A DNA stretch of 60,472 bases, from assembly GCA_002361655.1 (NCBI GenBank), contig DETM01000065.1:1-60472 (forward strand). The letters run 5' to 3'. Shown one piece after another: positions 10,501-17,979 of the stretch (position 1 is the stretch's first letter; each line of letters begins with the position of its first letter). The notes below the pieces were generated by a model. It searched no databases. It worked only from the letters and a program-made list of their open reading frames with translations, and was not told the DNA's origin. A program made the position numbers and the translations under genes. Origin of the DNA: Prevotella sp. UBA3288. Lineage in GTDB: Bacteria; Bacteroidota; Bacteroidia; Bacteroidales; Bacteroidaceae.

Positions 10501-10909
10501 CAACGACAATGCCGAGGTGAAACCCGCACTGCCCTACTTCTACATCAACGAGCAGAAGCGCGACTTCCCCGTGAAGAGCGGCGAAGAGAACAGCATGAGC
10601 GACGCTTCGAAGTCGTTCACCGCAGGCCTCTACCAGATTGAGCCGGTCAAGGTGGTCGTCACCGACGGCAAGATCACCTTGGGTGCCAAGAACGAGGAGG
10701 GTCTGGAGTACTGGTGCATCTGGGACAACATCGAACTGACCTACCTGGGTGCCGCCACTGAAGACGACATCGTCGCTACCGCCATCAAGGACGTAGAGCA
10801 GAAGCCGGCTTTCGAGAATGGTGCTGTCTACAACCTGCGTGGCCAGAAGGTGCAGAACCCGACCAAGGGCCTCTACATCATCAATGGCCGCAAGGTCGTG
10901 ATTAAGTGA
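7550..10909 (+). CDS. Large mosaic T9SS-secreted surface protein (cargo B)
   Basis: A 1119-residue secreted protein with a signal peptide (MKIFTKLCLTLLCIMAG, cleavage after ANANA) and a type A T9SS tail (about 1080-1119). Regions: AT-rich head (25-225); a first divergent copy of a module beginning LTAEMF (228-380); the LTFPDYN/NQNNAW module (384-530) shared with the proteins at 1572 and 11245; a FIVAR-like helical part (537-610); a segment beginning YFTGADGRYYLKN (614-700); a second LTAEMFHKWDG module (703-838), close to one in the protein at 11245 through VIEGTPGLQLRVLLNRLEV; a carbohydrate-binding-like beta region ending LEYWCIWDNIEL (about 845-1070); and the sorting tail. No enzyme motif is recognised. 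A surface adhesin or glycan-binding role is inferred. The last codons are duplicated downstream by a 58-bp insertion. Confidence 0.75.
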   Translation: MKIFTKLCLTLLCIMAGVANANAQDKVYATFASPSGIAWDATNMTFSWNTPWGNQLHNIGLPNGDLSSYETLVVDCEILEGDSYRFMFYANGKGTDAGGATVVSTSGEHSYKLSEFSMDQAYLTDCSEICLSGNGGSGKVKVNSVYLVKAADPLGGYKDALKKSIAKGKQTNDIAYTVGSFSLLTNAISAGETALADAGATEESLTAASTAIDNAIAGLKLKSGYSNLTAEMFQNHTAQGQPGTGAVWCAYDVFKSTGMPYGDGNVFWLNYADLSAYEKLIVTTTSGTGSPRFCMNRTENYAQDNNDPATTKFIDIAIGNGKWGADAYLTKDGNVYTIDLKKMVEERGIAYLHSMKTVGGNITVTGMYLYKYEPLAEDQMPQELTFPDYNNEPVASYTTEWTADVEGKVWTLNGFNNQNNAWDYVACGRKKETTVATITSAPIYAEVKDVVLYVGERKNVEEATVVVNDEFGFPVDTIDVTDQFLAGYTEIQATPEESGSGYSYVITIKSAAGANGSTIINKVGLYGEKQYVNEPALLREAKAELEAEIAKAKTLAESGKTYGLEAFQAAIDKAEAALANESLKSTEMKAETAALQAAEKTFEEAKEPVVEVTYFTGADGRYYLKNVASGKFWGAGNEWSTRASLVQHAEFVTLKAQEDGTYTMDSQVRNGGDRHFFDGDYMDAAPINLTIIQKSAGAEETALTAEMFHKWDGIGADAQVAEENANPVFDLNKNLNSGATVYGNPSVVYLTYANLTGNDQLVIEGTPGLQLRVLLNRLEVGNGGGDGNGGALVEKNPVIGENGKAEVDLTELEVAHLNAIKLGWGSPAGQITKIYAVKGGTGTPTYTIANGDKCFGYDGETTVLGKEVAADSENALWEILTEEDMKATLNDASKENPVDATFLILDPNFSRNNRFGKGLTSKSNGNDRNADLEPAWTFEATNKDNAGENTNFCVESWHATFTLAQNIENVPNGLYEMNAQGFYRNDNAEVKPALPYFYINEQKRDFPVKSGEENSMSDASKSFTAGLYQIEPVKVVVTDGKITLGAKNEEGLEYWCIWDNIELTYLGAATEDDIVATAIKDVEQKPAFENGAVYNLRGQKVQNPTKGLYIINGRKVVIK

Positions 10910-10982
10910 GCGAAGAACCGAACTCGTTCGAGTTCTTCCGAACGTGAACGAACTCGAACGTAGTTCAAGGTCGTGATTAAGT
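10891..10982. repeat. 17-bp direct repeats flanking a 58-bp palindrome-rich insert at a stop codon
   Basis: CAAGGTCGTGATTAAGT occurs at 10891-10907 and again at 10966-10982. The 58 bp between contain GAACTCGTTCGAGTTC, a perfect 7-bp-arm hairpin, and further GAAC/GTTC inversions. The second copy is followed by AAC, recreating the TAA stop seen in the paralogue at 1572; the first copy now ends in TGA, so the protein end is unchanged. Confidence 0.85.
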
Positions 10983-11004
10983 AACGGCCGGTTAGAACTT
11001 CAGG

Positions 11005-11042
11005 ACTCCCCTGCTGCAAGACTGTGGCAGGGGAGTTTTTTT
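11005..11042 (+). terminator. Rho-independent terminator of cargo B
   Basis: ACTCCCCTGC (11005-11014) pairs with GCAGGGGAGT (11027-11036), followed by a T run. It is of the same sequence family as the hairpins at 5677 and 15463. Confidence 0.9.
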
Positions 11043-11044
11043 AC

Positions 11045-11127
11045 GTTTGGAGGCTTCAAACGGTGCGTTTGGAGGCTTCAAACGATGCGTTTGGAGGCTT
11101 CAAAACAGAGGTTTGGAGGCTTCAAAC
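11045..11127. repeat. Four-copy palindrome array, 22-bp period
   Basis: The 17-mer GTTTGGAGGCTTCAAAC starts at 11045, 11067, 11089 (last base A) and 11111, exactly 22 bp apart with 5-bp spacers. Seven of its eight base pairs are self-complementary about the centre. The array ends 22 bp before the TTTG of the promoter of the gene at 11245, so it could be a stacked operator. The 335 bp between the genes at 7550 and 11245 otherwise hold the direct repeat, the terminator and this promoter. Confidence 0.85.
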
Positions 11128-11148
11128 AATAAAAAAAAGAGGAAACTA

Positions 11149-11180
11149 TTTGGAACTTACGAGATAAATGTTTATCTTTG
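11149..11180 (+). promoter_or_regulatory. Promoter of cargo C
   Basis: TTTG (11149-11152), 20 bp, TATCTTTG (11173-11180), 65 bp upstream of the start codon and directly downstream of the 22-bp palindrome array. Confidence 0.8.
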
Positions 11181-11244
11181 CAGCGGATATATAACCGATA
11201 TGAATATTCTACAAAAAACAATTTATTAACAAAAAACTATTTTT

Positions 11245-14200
11245 ATGAAGAAATTATTTACTTTACTAACGCTCATGCTATGCTCCATTGGAGTGTCGTG
11301 GGCAGCCGCGGTAGGTGACCTAGTCACTATTACCTCGGACTACACGTTCATTGCGGATGACATTACGGCCAATGGAACGACAAAACTTACAGCCAACACT
11401 CTCTATGATTCTGGCCGTATTTTTGCTCCCACAGCCAATTCTGTTGCAACGAACAAAGGAAAATCGACTATTAACGATGTCGAGCACCTAAACTCTCTTC
11501 GGTTAAAAAACACCCAAGACCAACTTTGTTTTAAAGTAGATAAAGCATGTACTGTTACATTCTATACTCAGAGCCATGCCGACCGTGGTATTCAAGTTGG
11601 TTCTTCGGCTGGAGGTACACAATATGGAACAGAACCTGTGAACACGACCGAATGGTCATGCGAAATTCCGTCTGCCGGAGTCGTTTATTTATCTTCTTTT
11701 AACGGAGACTTTTATTTTGCCGGCTTTAAGGTTACTTTCCCTGCAGCACCCGGTGGTGGTGGCAGCGGAAACACAGCAACTGTCACCAAAACAATTTATT
11801 CATGGGAATCTCCCAGCGGAACTGTTTCAGAAACAGGCGGTACTGCCAGTGCCGACGATGGTGTTCTCAATCAGACAAGCAACACCATCGATGGAACATA
11901 TTATGTGATGAAGTTAGCCGGCAAAGAAGCAAACCTTCCTACCGGAGCAGTAACCATTAATCTGAGCAACCCATTGGCTGAAGGCGATATCATCAATATC
12001 ACCGGTTTCCAGAACAAGAATGCTACAGATAAGACTGTCACCCTCTATATGGGTTTTGACAAAGGCGATGCCATCAAAGATAATGCAAACTGGAAGAATC
12101 TTATCAACGACGCTACCTATGCCAATGCAGAGAAGCCTGAGACGAAGTCGTATACCGTCAGTGCCAAGAATGCCGGCAGCAAGGTGATTACGTTAACCCG
12201 CAACGCCGCCGGTACTAACCTCTTGATCAGCAAGATTGAGATTACTCGCGAAGAGGCTGCCCCAGCCACGATTTCCAAGGACGTGACGTTCGACTTCAAC
12301 GCTTCTACCCACGCCGTGTCGGCCAGCGCTTCTACGGATGGCGACATCCTCAGCGACGAAATCCTCACACAGGACGGTGTCACGCTGACTATTTCTCCAA
12401 AGACATCCGGTAATACTGAGAACAGATACTGGAATACAGCCAATGGTCCTCAATTGCGTATGTACAGTGGAACCATCACTATCTCTGCCCCCAGAAAGAC
12501 CATCACCAAGATTGTGGTCAACAATAGCAAATGGAATACCGGTAACACATTCAACGAAGTAGCAGCCGCAAAGGGCGAATGGACAGGCAGTGCCAGCCAG
12601 GTGACTCTGGCCATCGCAGCCAACACCCAGATTAACAGCATCGTGGTCACCCTGGAAGAAGGTGTCGCTGCTACCATGAACACCCTTCCCCAGATCCTGA
12701 CCTTCCCCGACTACAACCTGTTTGAGAACGCCAGTTACCTGACTGACGATGCCCATGTGTGGTCGGCCGACGTGAACGGTGCCGTGTGGACCTTCCGCGG
12801 CTTCAACAACCAGAACAATGCTTGGAACTACATCGCTTGCGGTCGTAAGAGTACTGCCGTGACCACCACCATCACCAGCCCGAGAATGGGTGCCGTAGTG
12901 AAAGACATGGTGTTCACCGTCGACGAGACTGCTAACGTAGAGAAGGCCGAACTGGTGATCTACGACGAGTTCGACATGACTGTCGGCGAACCGATTGACA
13001 TCACAAGCGACTGGGCTGCCGGCGAGGTGGCCGTACAGGTTGAAGGCGACATCGACTATATCTATCAACTGGTGCTGACCAACAAGGCCGGTGCTAACGG
13101 CAGCACGAAGATTTCGAAGGTGGCCCTCTATGGCGAGGGTGGCTACACCCACATCCTGAAGGCTGCCAACATCGCCGCCTTCAACGCACTGACCGCTAAC
13201 GACGTGGCCGAACTGACACTGACCGACGCCAAGGTGCTGGCCGCCGGCAACAAGAACATCATCGTTGAGGATGCTACCGGTCGACTGAACATCTACGACA
13301 TCGCCCTCGACGCCAAGGTCGGTCAGGTGCTCAACGGCAAACTGATCGGTTCCTATACCCTCTACAACGGCATGAACGAGATGAAGAAGGCCGAGAAGAC
13401 TGATGTCGCTGCCGTCACTATCACCGACGGTGAGGCTCCCGTGGCCAAGGCCGTGACGCTGGCCGAGGCTCAGACTGCCGACAACGCCCTGGCTCTGGTG
13501 ACCATCGCCGACGCCGTGGTGAAGGTTGAGGGCAAGAACACCTACGCCGTCATCGGCGAGGAGCAGATGCAACTCTACGACACCTTCAAGAGCGGTTATA
13601 AGTTGAAGAATGGCGACAAGATCAACAGCATGACCGGTATCGTGATTCCCTACAAGGATATCTTCGAACTGGCCCCCCGCACTCTGGAAGATATGGACAT
13701 TGAGGAATTCGTTGAGCCCACACCTCAGCCCCAGCCCGGCGAGACCGGCACTGCCACCTATGCCGTGCAGGTCGACGAGACCCACAAGGCCGGCGAGAGC
13801 GTCGACGTGAAGACTGCCGACGAAGAGACAGTGGCCACACTGACCTTCGGTTTCGATGGTGGACAAGACTTCAAGGCCGCAAAGGCCCACAGTGGTGTAG
13901 AGGGCTTCGTGGCCTTCACCGAGGGTAACGGTGAGAATGGTGCCGCCGATGCAGGTACCACTTATATCATCACACCGCAATACGACGGCGAGATCGAAGT
14001 GGGTGTGGTGCTCAATGCAGGCAAATCCTTCTTCGTGCTCGAAGACGGTACTGCCCTGGCCGACTACAACGGCATCAAGGTCGATGAGAAACTCTATGGC
14101 ACCTATAAGTTCAACGTCGCCGCTGCCAAGACCTACAAGGTCTACTGCACCGGTTCGAAACTCGGCTTCTACGGCTTCAACTACACCTTCACCAAGCCCG

Positions 14201-15441
14201 CTGAGCCTCAGCCTGCCGGCAACGACCGCAAGTGGACCTTCACCGAGTGGAGTGCCGAGACCGTGGCTAACCTGAAGGCTGACGCTGCCGCTAGCAGCAG
14301 CGAGGGCTGGAGCGACATCGAGAAGAAAGACGCCACCGCGCCTACCGAGATTTCCAAGGACAACTGCTTCTGGGCCGCTACCACACCCAACGAGGACGGT
14401 CAGTTGACCGCCAACGGTGTTGTCATCGAGGAACTGAAAGGTCTGAAGTTCAATGCCGATTATACTGCTGCCCGTTCGCTGGCCATCGCCGTGAACTATC
14501 CCACCACTTCGCTTGGCGACTATGCCGGTCCTGCCTATCTGTGGCTGGGTGGCAAGAACATGGAGTGCTTCACCATTCCCAATGTCACTGCCGGTTCGAC
14601 CATCACCATCGAGGTGGAGTCGCACAAGCCCACCGACGCTCGCGGCATCCGACTCTACAAGCAGTTCAATACCGCTGCCGCCCGTTCTAACCGTGCCGTC
14701 GACGAGGCCAACCTCATTGGCGAACTGATACCCACCACGAAGGAAGCCAAGACCTTCACCGTCGACGAAGACTGCGACGTGGTTGTCAAGCACACCAACG
14801 GCTGCCATATCTACACCATCGAGGTGAAGGGCACCGAGCCCGTAGGTCCTGTCGAGCCCACCATCGAGGACGGCATCTACGACCTGACTCCGGATATGTT
14901 CAAGACGTGGGACGGCATCGCCGCCGACTCGAAGGCTACTGAAGACAAGCCTCACTTCGAACAGCATGTCAACGAGAACGTGGACCGCGGAGCCACCGTC
15001 TATGGCAACGGCAGCGTCTCTTACCTGACCTATGCTAATATCACTGCTTACGACAAACTGGTCATCGAAGGTACGCCCGGTCTGCAACTGCGCGTCCTGC
15101 TGAACCGTCTGGAAGTTGGCAACGGTGGTGGTGATGCCAATGGCGGTGCACTGACCGAGATCAACAAGACCCTCGACGAGACCGGCGTTGCCGAGATCAG
15201 CCTCGCCGACATGGATGCCGCCCGTCTGAACGCCATCAAACTCGGATGGGGCAGTGCTGCCGGTGTCATCTACAAGATGGCTGTCATCAAGGGCAACATC
15301 GGTTATGTTCCCACAGGCATCAACACCGTTAAGGCTAACGCCTTCGAGAACGGCACCGTCTACAACCTGCGTGGCCAGAAGGTGACGAACCCGACCAAGG
15401 GTCTCTACATCATCAATGGCAAGAAGGTGATGGTGAAGTAA
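11245..15441 (+). CDS. Large mosaic T9SS-secreted surface protein (cargo C)
   Basis: A 1398-residue protein with a signal peptide (MKKLFTLLTLMLCSIGVSWA) and a type A T9SS tail (about 1360-1398). Regions: AT-rich head (20-165); Gly/Ser linker; a module beginning IYSWESPSG (184-333), matching the C-terminal module of the protein at 1572; a beta region (340-475); the LTFPDYN/NQNNAW module (481-632) present in all three proteins; an OB-fold-like part (about 640-835, VAELTLTDAKVL, GRLNIYD) of the type found in Bacteroidota surface proteins; further beta domains (840-1205); a module beginning LTPDMFKTWDG (1213-1350) matching the protein at 7550; and the tail. No enzyme motif is seen. Shared stretches are close to identical at DNA level, which suggests recent duplication or gene conversion among the three genes. 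Confidence 0.75.
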   Translation: MKKLFTLLTLMLCSIGVSWAAAVGDLVTITSDYTFIADDITANGTTKLTANTLYDSGRIFAPTANSVATNKGKSTINDVEHLNSLRLKNTQDQLCFKVDKACTVTFYTQSHADRGIQVGSSAGGTQYGTEPVNTTEWSCEIPSAGVVYLSSFNGDFYFAGFKVTFPAAPGGGGSGNTATVTKTIYSWESPSGTVSETGGTASADDGVLNQTSNTIDGTYYVMKLAGKEANLPTGAVTINLSNPLAEGDIINITGFQNKNATDKTVTLYMGFDKGDAIKDNANWKNLINDATYANAEKPETKSYTVSAKNAGSKVITLTRNAAGTNLLISKIEITREEAAPATISKDVTFDFNASTHAVSASASTDGDILSDEILTQDGVTLTISPKTSGNTENRYWNTANGPQLRMYSGTITISAPRKTITKIVVNNSKWNTGNTFNEVAAAKGEWTGSASQVTLAIAANTQINSIVVTLEEGVAATMNTLPQILTFPDYNLFENASYLTDDAHVWSADVNGAVWTFRGFNNQNNAWNYIACGRKSTAVTTTITSPRMGAVVKDMVFTVDETANVEKAELVIYDEFDMTVGEPIDITSDWAAGEVAVQVEGDIDYIYQLVLTNKAGANGSTKISKVALYGEGGYTHILKAANIAAFNALTANDVAELTLTDAKVLAAGNKNIIVEDATGRLNIYDIALDAKVGQVLNGKLIGSYTLYNGMNEMKKAEKTDVAAVTITDGEAPVAKAVTLAEAQTADNALALVTIADAVVKVEGKNTYAVIGEEQMQLYDTFKSGYKLKNGDKINSMTGIVIPYKDIFELAPRTLEDMDIEEFVEPTPQPQPGETGTATYAVQVDETHKAGESVDVKTADEETVATLTFGFDGGQDFKAAKAHSGVEGFVAFTEGNGENGAADAGTTYIITPQYDGEIEVGVVLNAGKSFFVLEDGTALADYNGIKVDEKLYGTYKFNVAAAKTYKVYCTGSKLGFYGFNYTFTKPAEPQPAGNDRKWTFTEWSAETVANLKADAAASSSEGWSDIEKKDATAPTEISKDNCFWAATTPNEDGQLTANGVVIEELKGLKFNADYTAARSLAIAVNYPTTSLGDYAGPAYLWLGGKNMECFTIPNVTAGSTITIEVESHKPTDARGIRLYKQFNTAAARSNRAVDEANLIGELIPTTKEAKTFTVDEDCDVVVKHTNGCHIYTIEVKGTEPVGPVEPTIEDGIYDLTPDMFKTWDGIAADSKATEDKPHFEQHVNENVDRGATVYGNGSVSYLTYANITAYDKLVIEGTPGLQLRVLLNRLEVGNGGGDANGGALTEINKTLDETGVAEISLADMDAARLNAIKLGWGSAAGVIYKMAVIKGNIGYVPTGINTVKANAFENGTVYNLRGQKVTNPTKGLYIINGKKVMVK

Positions 15442-15462
15442 CAAGAGCAATAACAAGAAGGA

Positions 15463-15501
15463 GTTCCCCTGCTACAGCGATGTGGCAGGGGAACTTTTTT
15501 T
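15463..15501 (+). terminator. Terminator of cargo C, tail duplicated
   Basis: GTTCCCCTGCTAC (15463-15475) pairs with GTGGCAGGGGAAC (15482-15494) and is followed by seven T. The 16-mer CAGGGGAACTTTTTTT starts at 15486 and again at 15511, so the 3' half of the terminator is repeated 25 bp on, running into the stop codon of the convergent DUF58 gene. Confidence 0.9.
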
Positions 15502-15524
15502 GTGGGGCTTCAGGGGAACTTTTT

Positions 15525-16895
15525 TTAGTGGCTCTTTATCTCCAGGTAGCGGTTGATGACGTCGACGGAGAGGTTTTGCGGCGTGGAGAGCAACGCCTGG
15601 ATGCCGTACTGGCGGAGAGTGCTCACGATGAGACGCTGCTCGTAAAGGAACTTCTCGGCGATGACCCGCTGATAGGTGGCAAGCGAACCACGCTCCGACC
15701 CTACAGAAAGGCGGGAGAGAGTCTCACCCGAAAGGCGGGAGGCCGACGGACGACGCGAGGCGAAGTCGCGCAGTTCCTGATCCTCGAAGAAGACCACCAG
15801 CAGTCGGTGGCGGCGGGCCAACTGTCGCAGATAAGTCAACTGGCGGCGAAGGGCCGACATCGACGTGAACGACGTGTAGAGAATCAGCAGCGAGCGGTGG
15901 GTGACCCGCCGGGCCAGACCGGCCATGAGTGCCGAATAGTCCGTCTCGCCAAAGCGCGTCGTCTCAGCGTAGAGGGCCTCCTGTATGGTCTGCATCTGTC
16001 CGGCCTGACGCGATGCGGGGACAAAAGTCTCAAACTGTTCGCCAAAGGTCACCAGTCCCGCCCGGTCCTGCTTGTTGACAGCCACGAACGAGAGCACCAG
16101 CGAGGCATTGATGGCATAGTCAAGGAGCGTCATGCCGGCAAAGGTCTGCTGCATCATGCGCCCCTTGTCGATGACGGAGAACACCTGTTGCGAACGCTCC
16201 TCCTGATAGACATTGACCATGATGCGGGGCGACAGGGCTACCGAGCGCCGGGCCGTGGCACGCCAGTTGATGGTGCGGAAGTCATCGCCGGCCACATAGT
16301 CACGAATCTGCTCGAAGTCGGTGTTATGACCGATACGGCGGATGCGCTTGATGCCCATCTCCGTGAGGTTGTTGCTCATGGCCAGCAGTTCATACTGGCG
16401 CAGCATCAGATACGACGGGTAGACCTTCACGTCCTGCGGTTCACAACAGGTAAAACGCCGCTGAACCAGTCCGAGCCATGTGGAGGCAAACACCCTCACC
16501 CGGCCAAAGCCATAGACGCCGCGGCGGGTGGGGCGCAACTGGTAGCGCACCGTGGCATCGCCCCTTGTCCTGAGCATCGCCTTGAAACAGATGTCGCGCC
16601 GCTGGAAGACAAAGGGAATCTCGTCGATGACCTCCACCCGCAGAGCAAAGCCGTAGTTGCTCTCGATGCGTATCAGCACCTGATTGTCGTCGCCATTCGA
16701 GAAGCGCTGGCTCATCTGGCGGAAGGCCTGTATGCCTCTCTTGTGCCACAGCATCGCCATGTCGACCGCCACTAGGACTACCAGCAGGAGCAGACAGATG
16801 CGCCCGATGGTGAACATCAGCGGATAGACATAGCCCGATGCTATCATCAGGATGACGGCTACTAGGACGATATGGAAACGATAACGGAAATACAA
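15525..16895 (-). CDS. DUF58 domain protein
   Basis: A 456-residue membrane-anchored protein with two N-terminal transmembrane segments (about 8-24 and 30-48) and a cytoplasmic DUF58 domain. The family signature (FEQIRDYVAGDDFRTINWRATAR region, about residues 214-236) is intact. DUF58 proteins pair with MoxR ATPases and often have a von Willebrand A-like fold; their substrate is unknown, and a role in envelope protein assembly or stress is proposed. The MoxR gene lies 22 bp upstream on the same strand. The start appears to be TTG (16893-16895), since an in-frame stop lies just upstream and the next ATG, at residue 17, would remove the first membrane helix. It is the last gene of the operon that begins at 21755. 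Confidence 0.85.
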   Translation of the reverse strand: MYFRYRFHIVLVAVILMIASGYVYPLMFTIGRICLLLLVVLVAVDMAMLWHKRGIQAFRQMSQRFSNGDDNQVLIRIESNYGFALRVEVIDEIPFVFQRRDICFKAMLRTRGDATVRYQLRPTRRGVYGFGRVRVFASTWLGLVQRRFTCCEPQDVKVYPSYLMLRQYELLAMSNNLTEMGIKRIRRIGHNTDFEQIRDYVAGDDFRTINWRATARRSVALSPRIMVNVYQEERSQQVFSVIDKGRMMQQTFAGMTLLDYAINASLVLSFVAVNKQDRAGLVTFGEQFETFVPASRQAGQMQTIQEALYAETTRFGETDYSALMAGLARRVTHRSLLILYTSFTSMSALRRQLTYLRQLARRHRLLVVFFEDQELRDFASRRPSASRLSGETLSRLSVGSERGSLATYQRVIAEKFLYEQRLIVSTLRQYGIQALLSTPQNLSVDVINRYLEIKSH

Positions 16896-16917
16896 AGTTA
16901 TTTACAATTTAACTATT

Positions 16918-17883
16918 TTACTTCGGCACTTCGACTTTCTCGATGAGCCGTGTGACGGCCCGCTGGGGCGTGATGCCCTCCATCTCGGCCTCGGCCGTGA
17001 GAATGATGCGGTGCTGCAGGATGCTGGGAGCCACCTGGCGCACATCGTCGGGTGTCACGAAGTCGCGGCCTTGCAGCAGGGCGTAGGCCTTCGAGGCTTG
17101 CAGCAAGGCCACCGACGCACGGGGCGATGCCCCGAGGAATACCGCCTTGCTCTGGCGTGTCTGCTGTACGATGGCCGCCATATAGCGCAGCAGTGCCGGG
17201 TCTACAAAGACGTCGCCGAGCATCTGTCGCATCTCGATGAGTTGCGCCTTGCTGATGACGGGCTCGATGGCGTCGAGGGCCGTCAGTCGCTGGTTGGCAT
17301 GATGGCGCTCCAGGATGGTGATCTCCTCGTCGAGCGACGGGTAGCCCATCGTGATCTTCATCATGAAACGGTCAGTCTGCGCCTCCGGCAGTTTGTAGGT
17401 GCCCTCCTGCTCCACGGGGTTCTGCGTGGCCAGGATGGTGTAGAACGATCCCATGGCATGGGTCGTGCCATCGATGGTCACCTGGCGCTCCTCCATCACT
17501 TCGAAGAGGGCGGCCTGCGTCTTTGCCGGAGCACGGTTGATCTCGTCTACCAGCACCAGGTCGGCGAAGACCGGTCCGGGGTGGAAGTCGAAGTCGGTGG
17601 TCTTGACATTAAACACGCTGGTGCCCAGCACGTCAGACGGCATCAAGTCGGGTGTGAACTGCACGCGGCTGAACTTCGCGTCGATGAGGCGGGCCAGCAG
17701 GCGTGCCAGCAGTGTCTTGGCCACGCCGGGCACGCCCTCCAGGAGGACATGGCCGTTGGCGAGAATGGCGGTGAGCAGCAGGTCGATGTTGTCTTCCTGC
17801 CCTACGATGACTTGTGAGATTTGCCGACGCAGCAGTTCGATGCGCTCGGAAAACTGGGTGAGGTCGGTACGTTGTTGTTGCAT
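16918..17883 (-). CDS. MoxR-family AAA+ ATPase
   Basis: A 321-residue AAA+ ATPase of the MoxR family, close to the usual family length. Walker A is GVPGVAKT (about residues 52-59), Walker B is LVLVDEIN followed by RAPAKTQAALFEVMEE, and sensor 1 lies in ILATQNPVEQEGTY. MoxR proteins act as chaperone-like ATPases with vWA or DUF58 partners; here the DUF58 partner is the next gene. The start ATG is preceded by a 9-bp repeat array rather than by a clear Shine-Dalgarno sequence. Confidence 0.92.
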   Translation of the reverse strand: MQQQRTDLTQFSERIELLRRQISQVIVGQEDNIDLLLTAILANGHVLLEGVPGVAKTLLARLLARLIDAKFSRVQFTPDLMPSDVLGTSVFNVKTTDFDFHPGPVFADLVLVDEINRAPAKTQAALFEVMEERQVTIDGTTHAMGSFYTILATQNPVEQEGTYKLPEAQTDRFMMKITMGYPSLDEEITILERHHANQRLTALDAIEPVISKAQLIEMRQMLGDVFVDPALLRYMAAIVQQTRQSKAVFLGASPRASVALLQASKAYALLQGRDFVTPDDVRQVAPSILQHRIILTAEAEMEGITPQRAVTRLIEKVEVPK

Positions 17884-17902
17884 ATTTTTGTTGTTTTTTT
17901 CT

Positions 17903-17979
17903 GGGGCTAATGGGGCTCATGGGGCTCATGGGGCTCATGGGGCTAATAGGGCTTATGGGCCTTATGGGCCTTATGGGCC
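17903..17979. repeat. 9-bp tandem repeat array, DUF4350/MoxR junction
   Basis: About 8.5 units of 9 bp, consensus GGGGCTMAT on the plus strand (ATKAGCCCC on the coding strand), drifting to GGGCCTTAT at the right end. The stop codon of the DUF4350 gene (17971-17973) lies inside the array. The same unit forms arrays at 45896 and 46948. Confidence 0.9.

Noticed and set aside
11045..11127. CRISPR-like array
   Set aside because: Spacers are only 5 bp and nearly constant, there are four copies, and no cas genes are present.
11047..11229. 60-codon ORF over the palindrome array
   Set aside because: It is composed of the 22-bp repeats and runs through the promoter of the gene at 11245.
12193..15456. 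1087-codon minus-strand ORF
   Set aside because: It lies fully antisense to the cargo gene at 11245, which has a signal peptide, a promoter and a sorting tail. The antisense frame is open because of the strong codon bias and has no domain or start signal.
15480..16775. 431-codon plus-strand ORF
   Set aside because: Antisense to the DUF58 gene, which carries the family signature.
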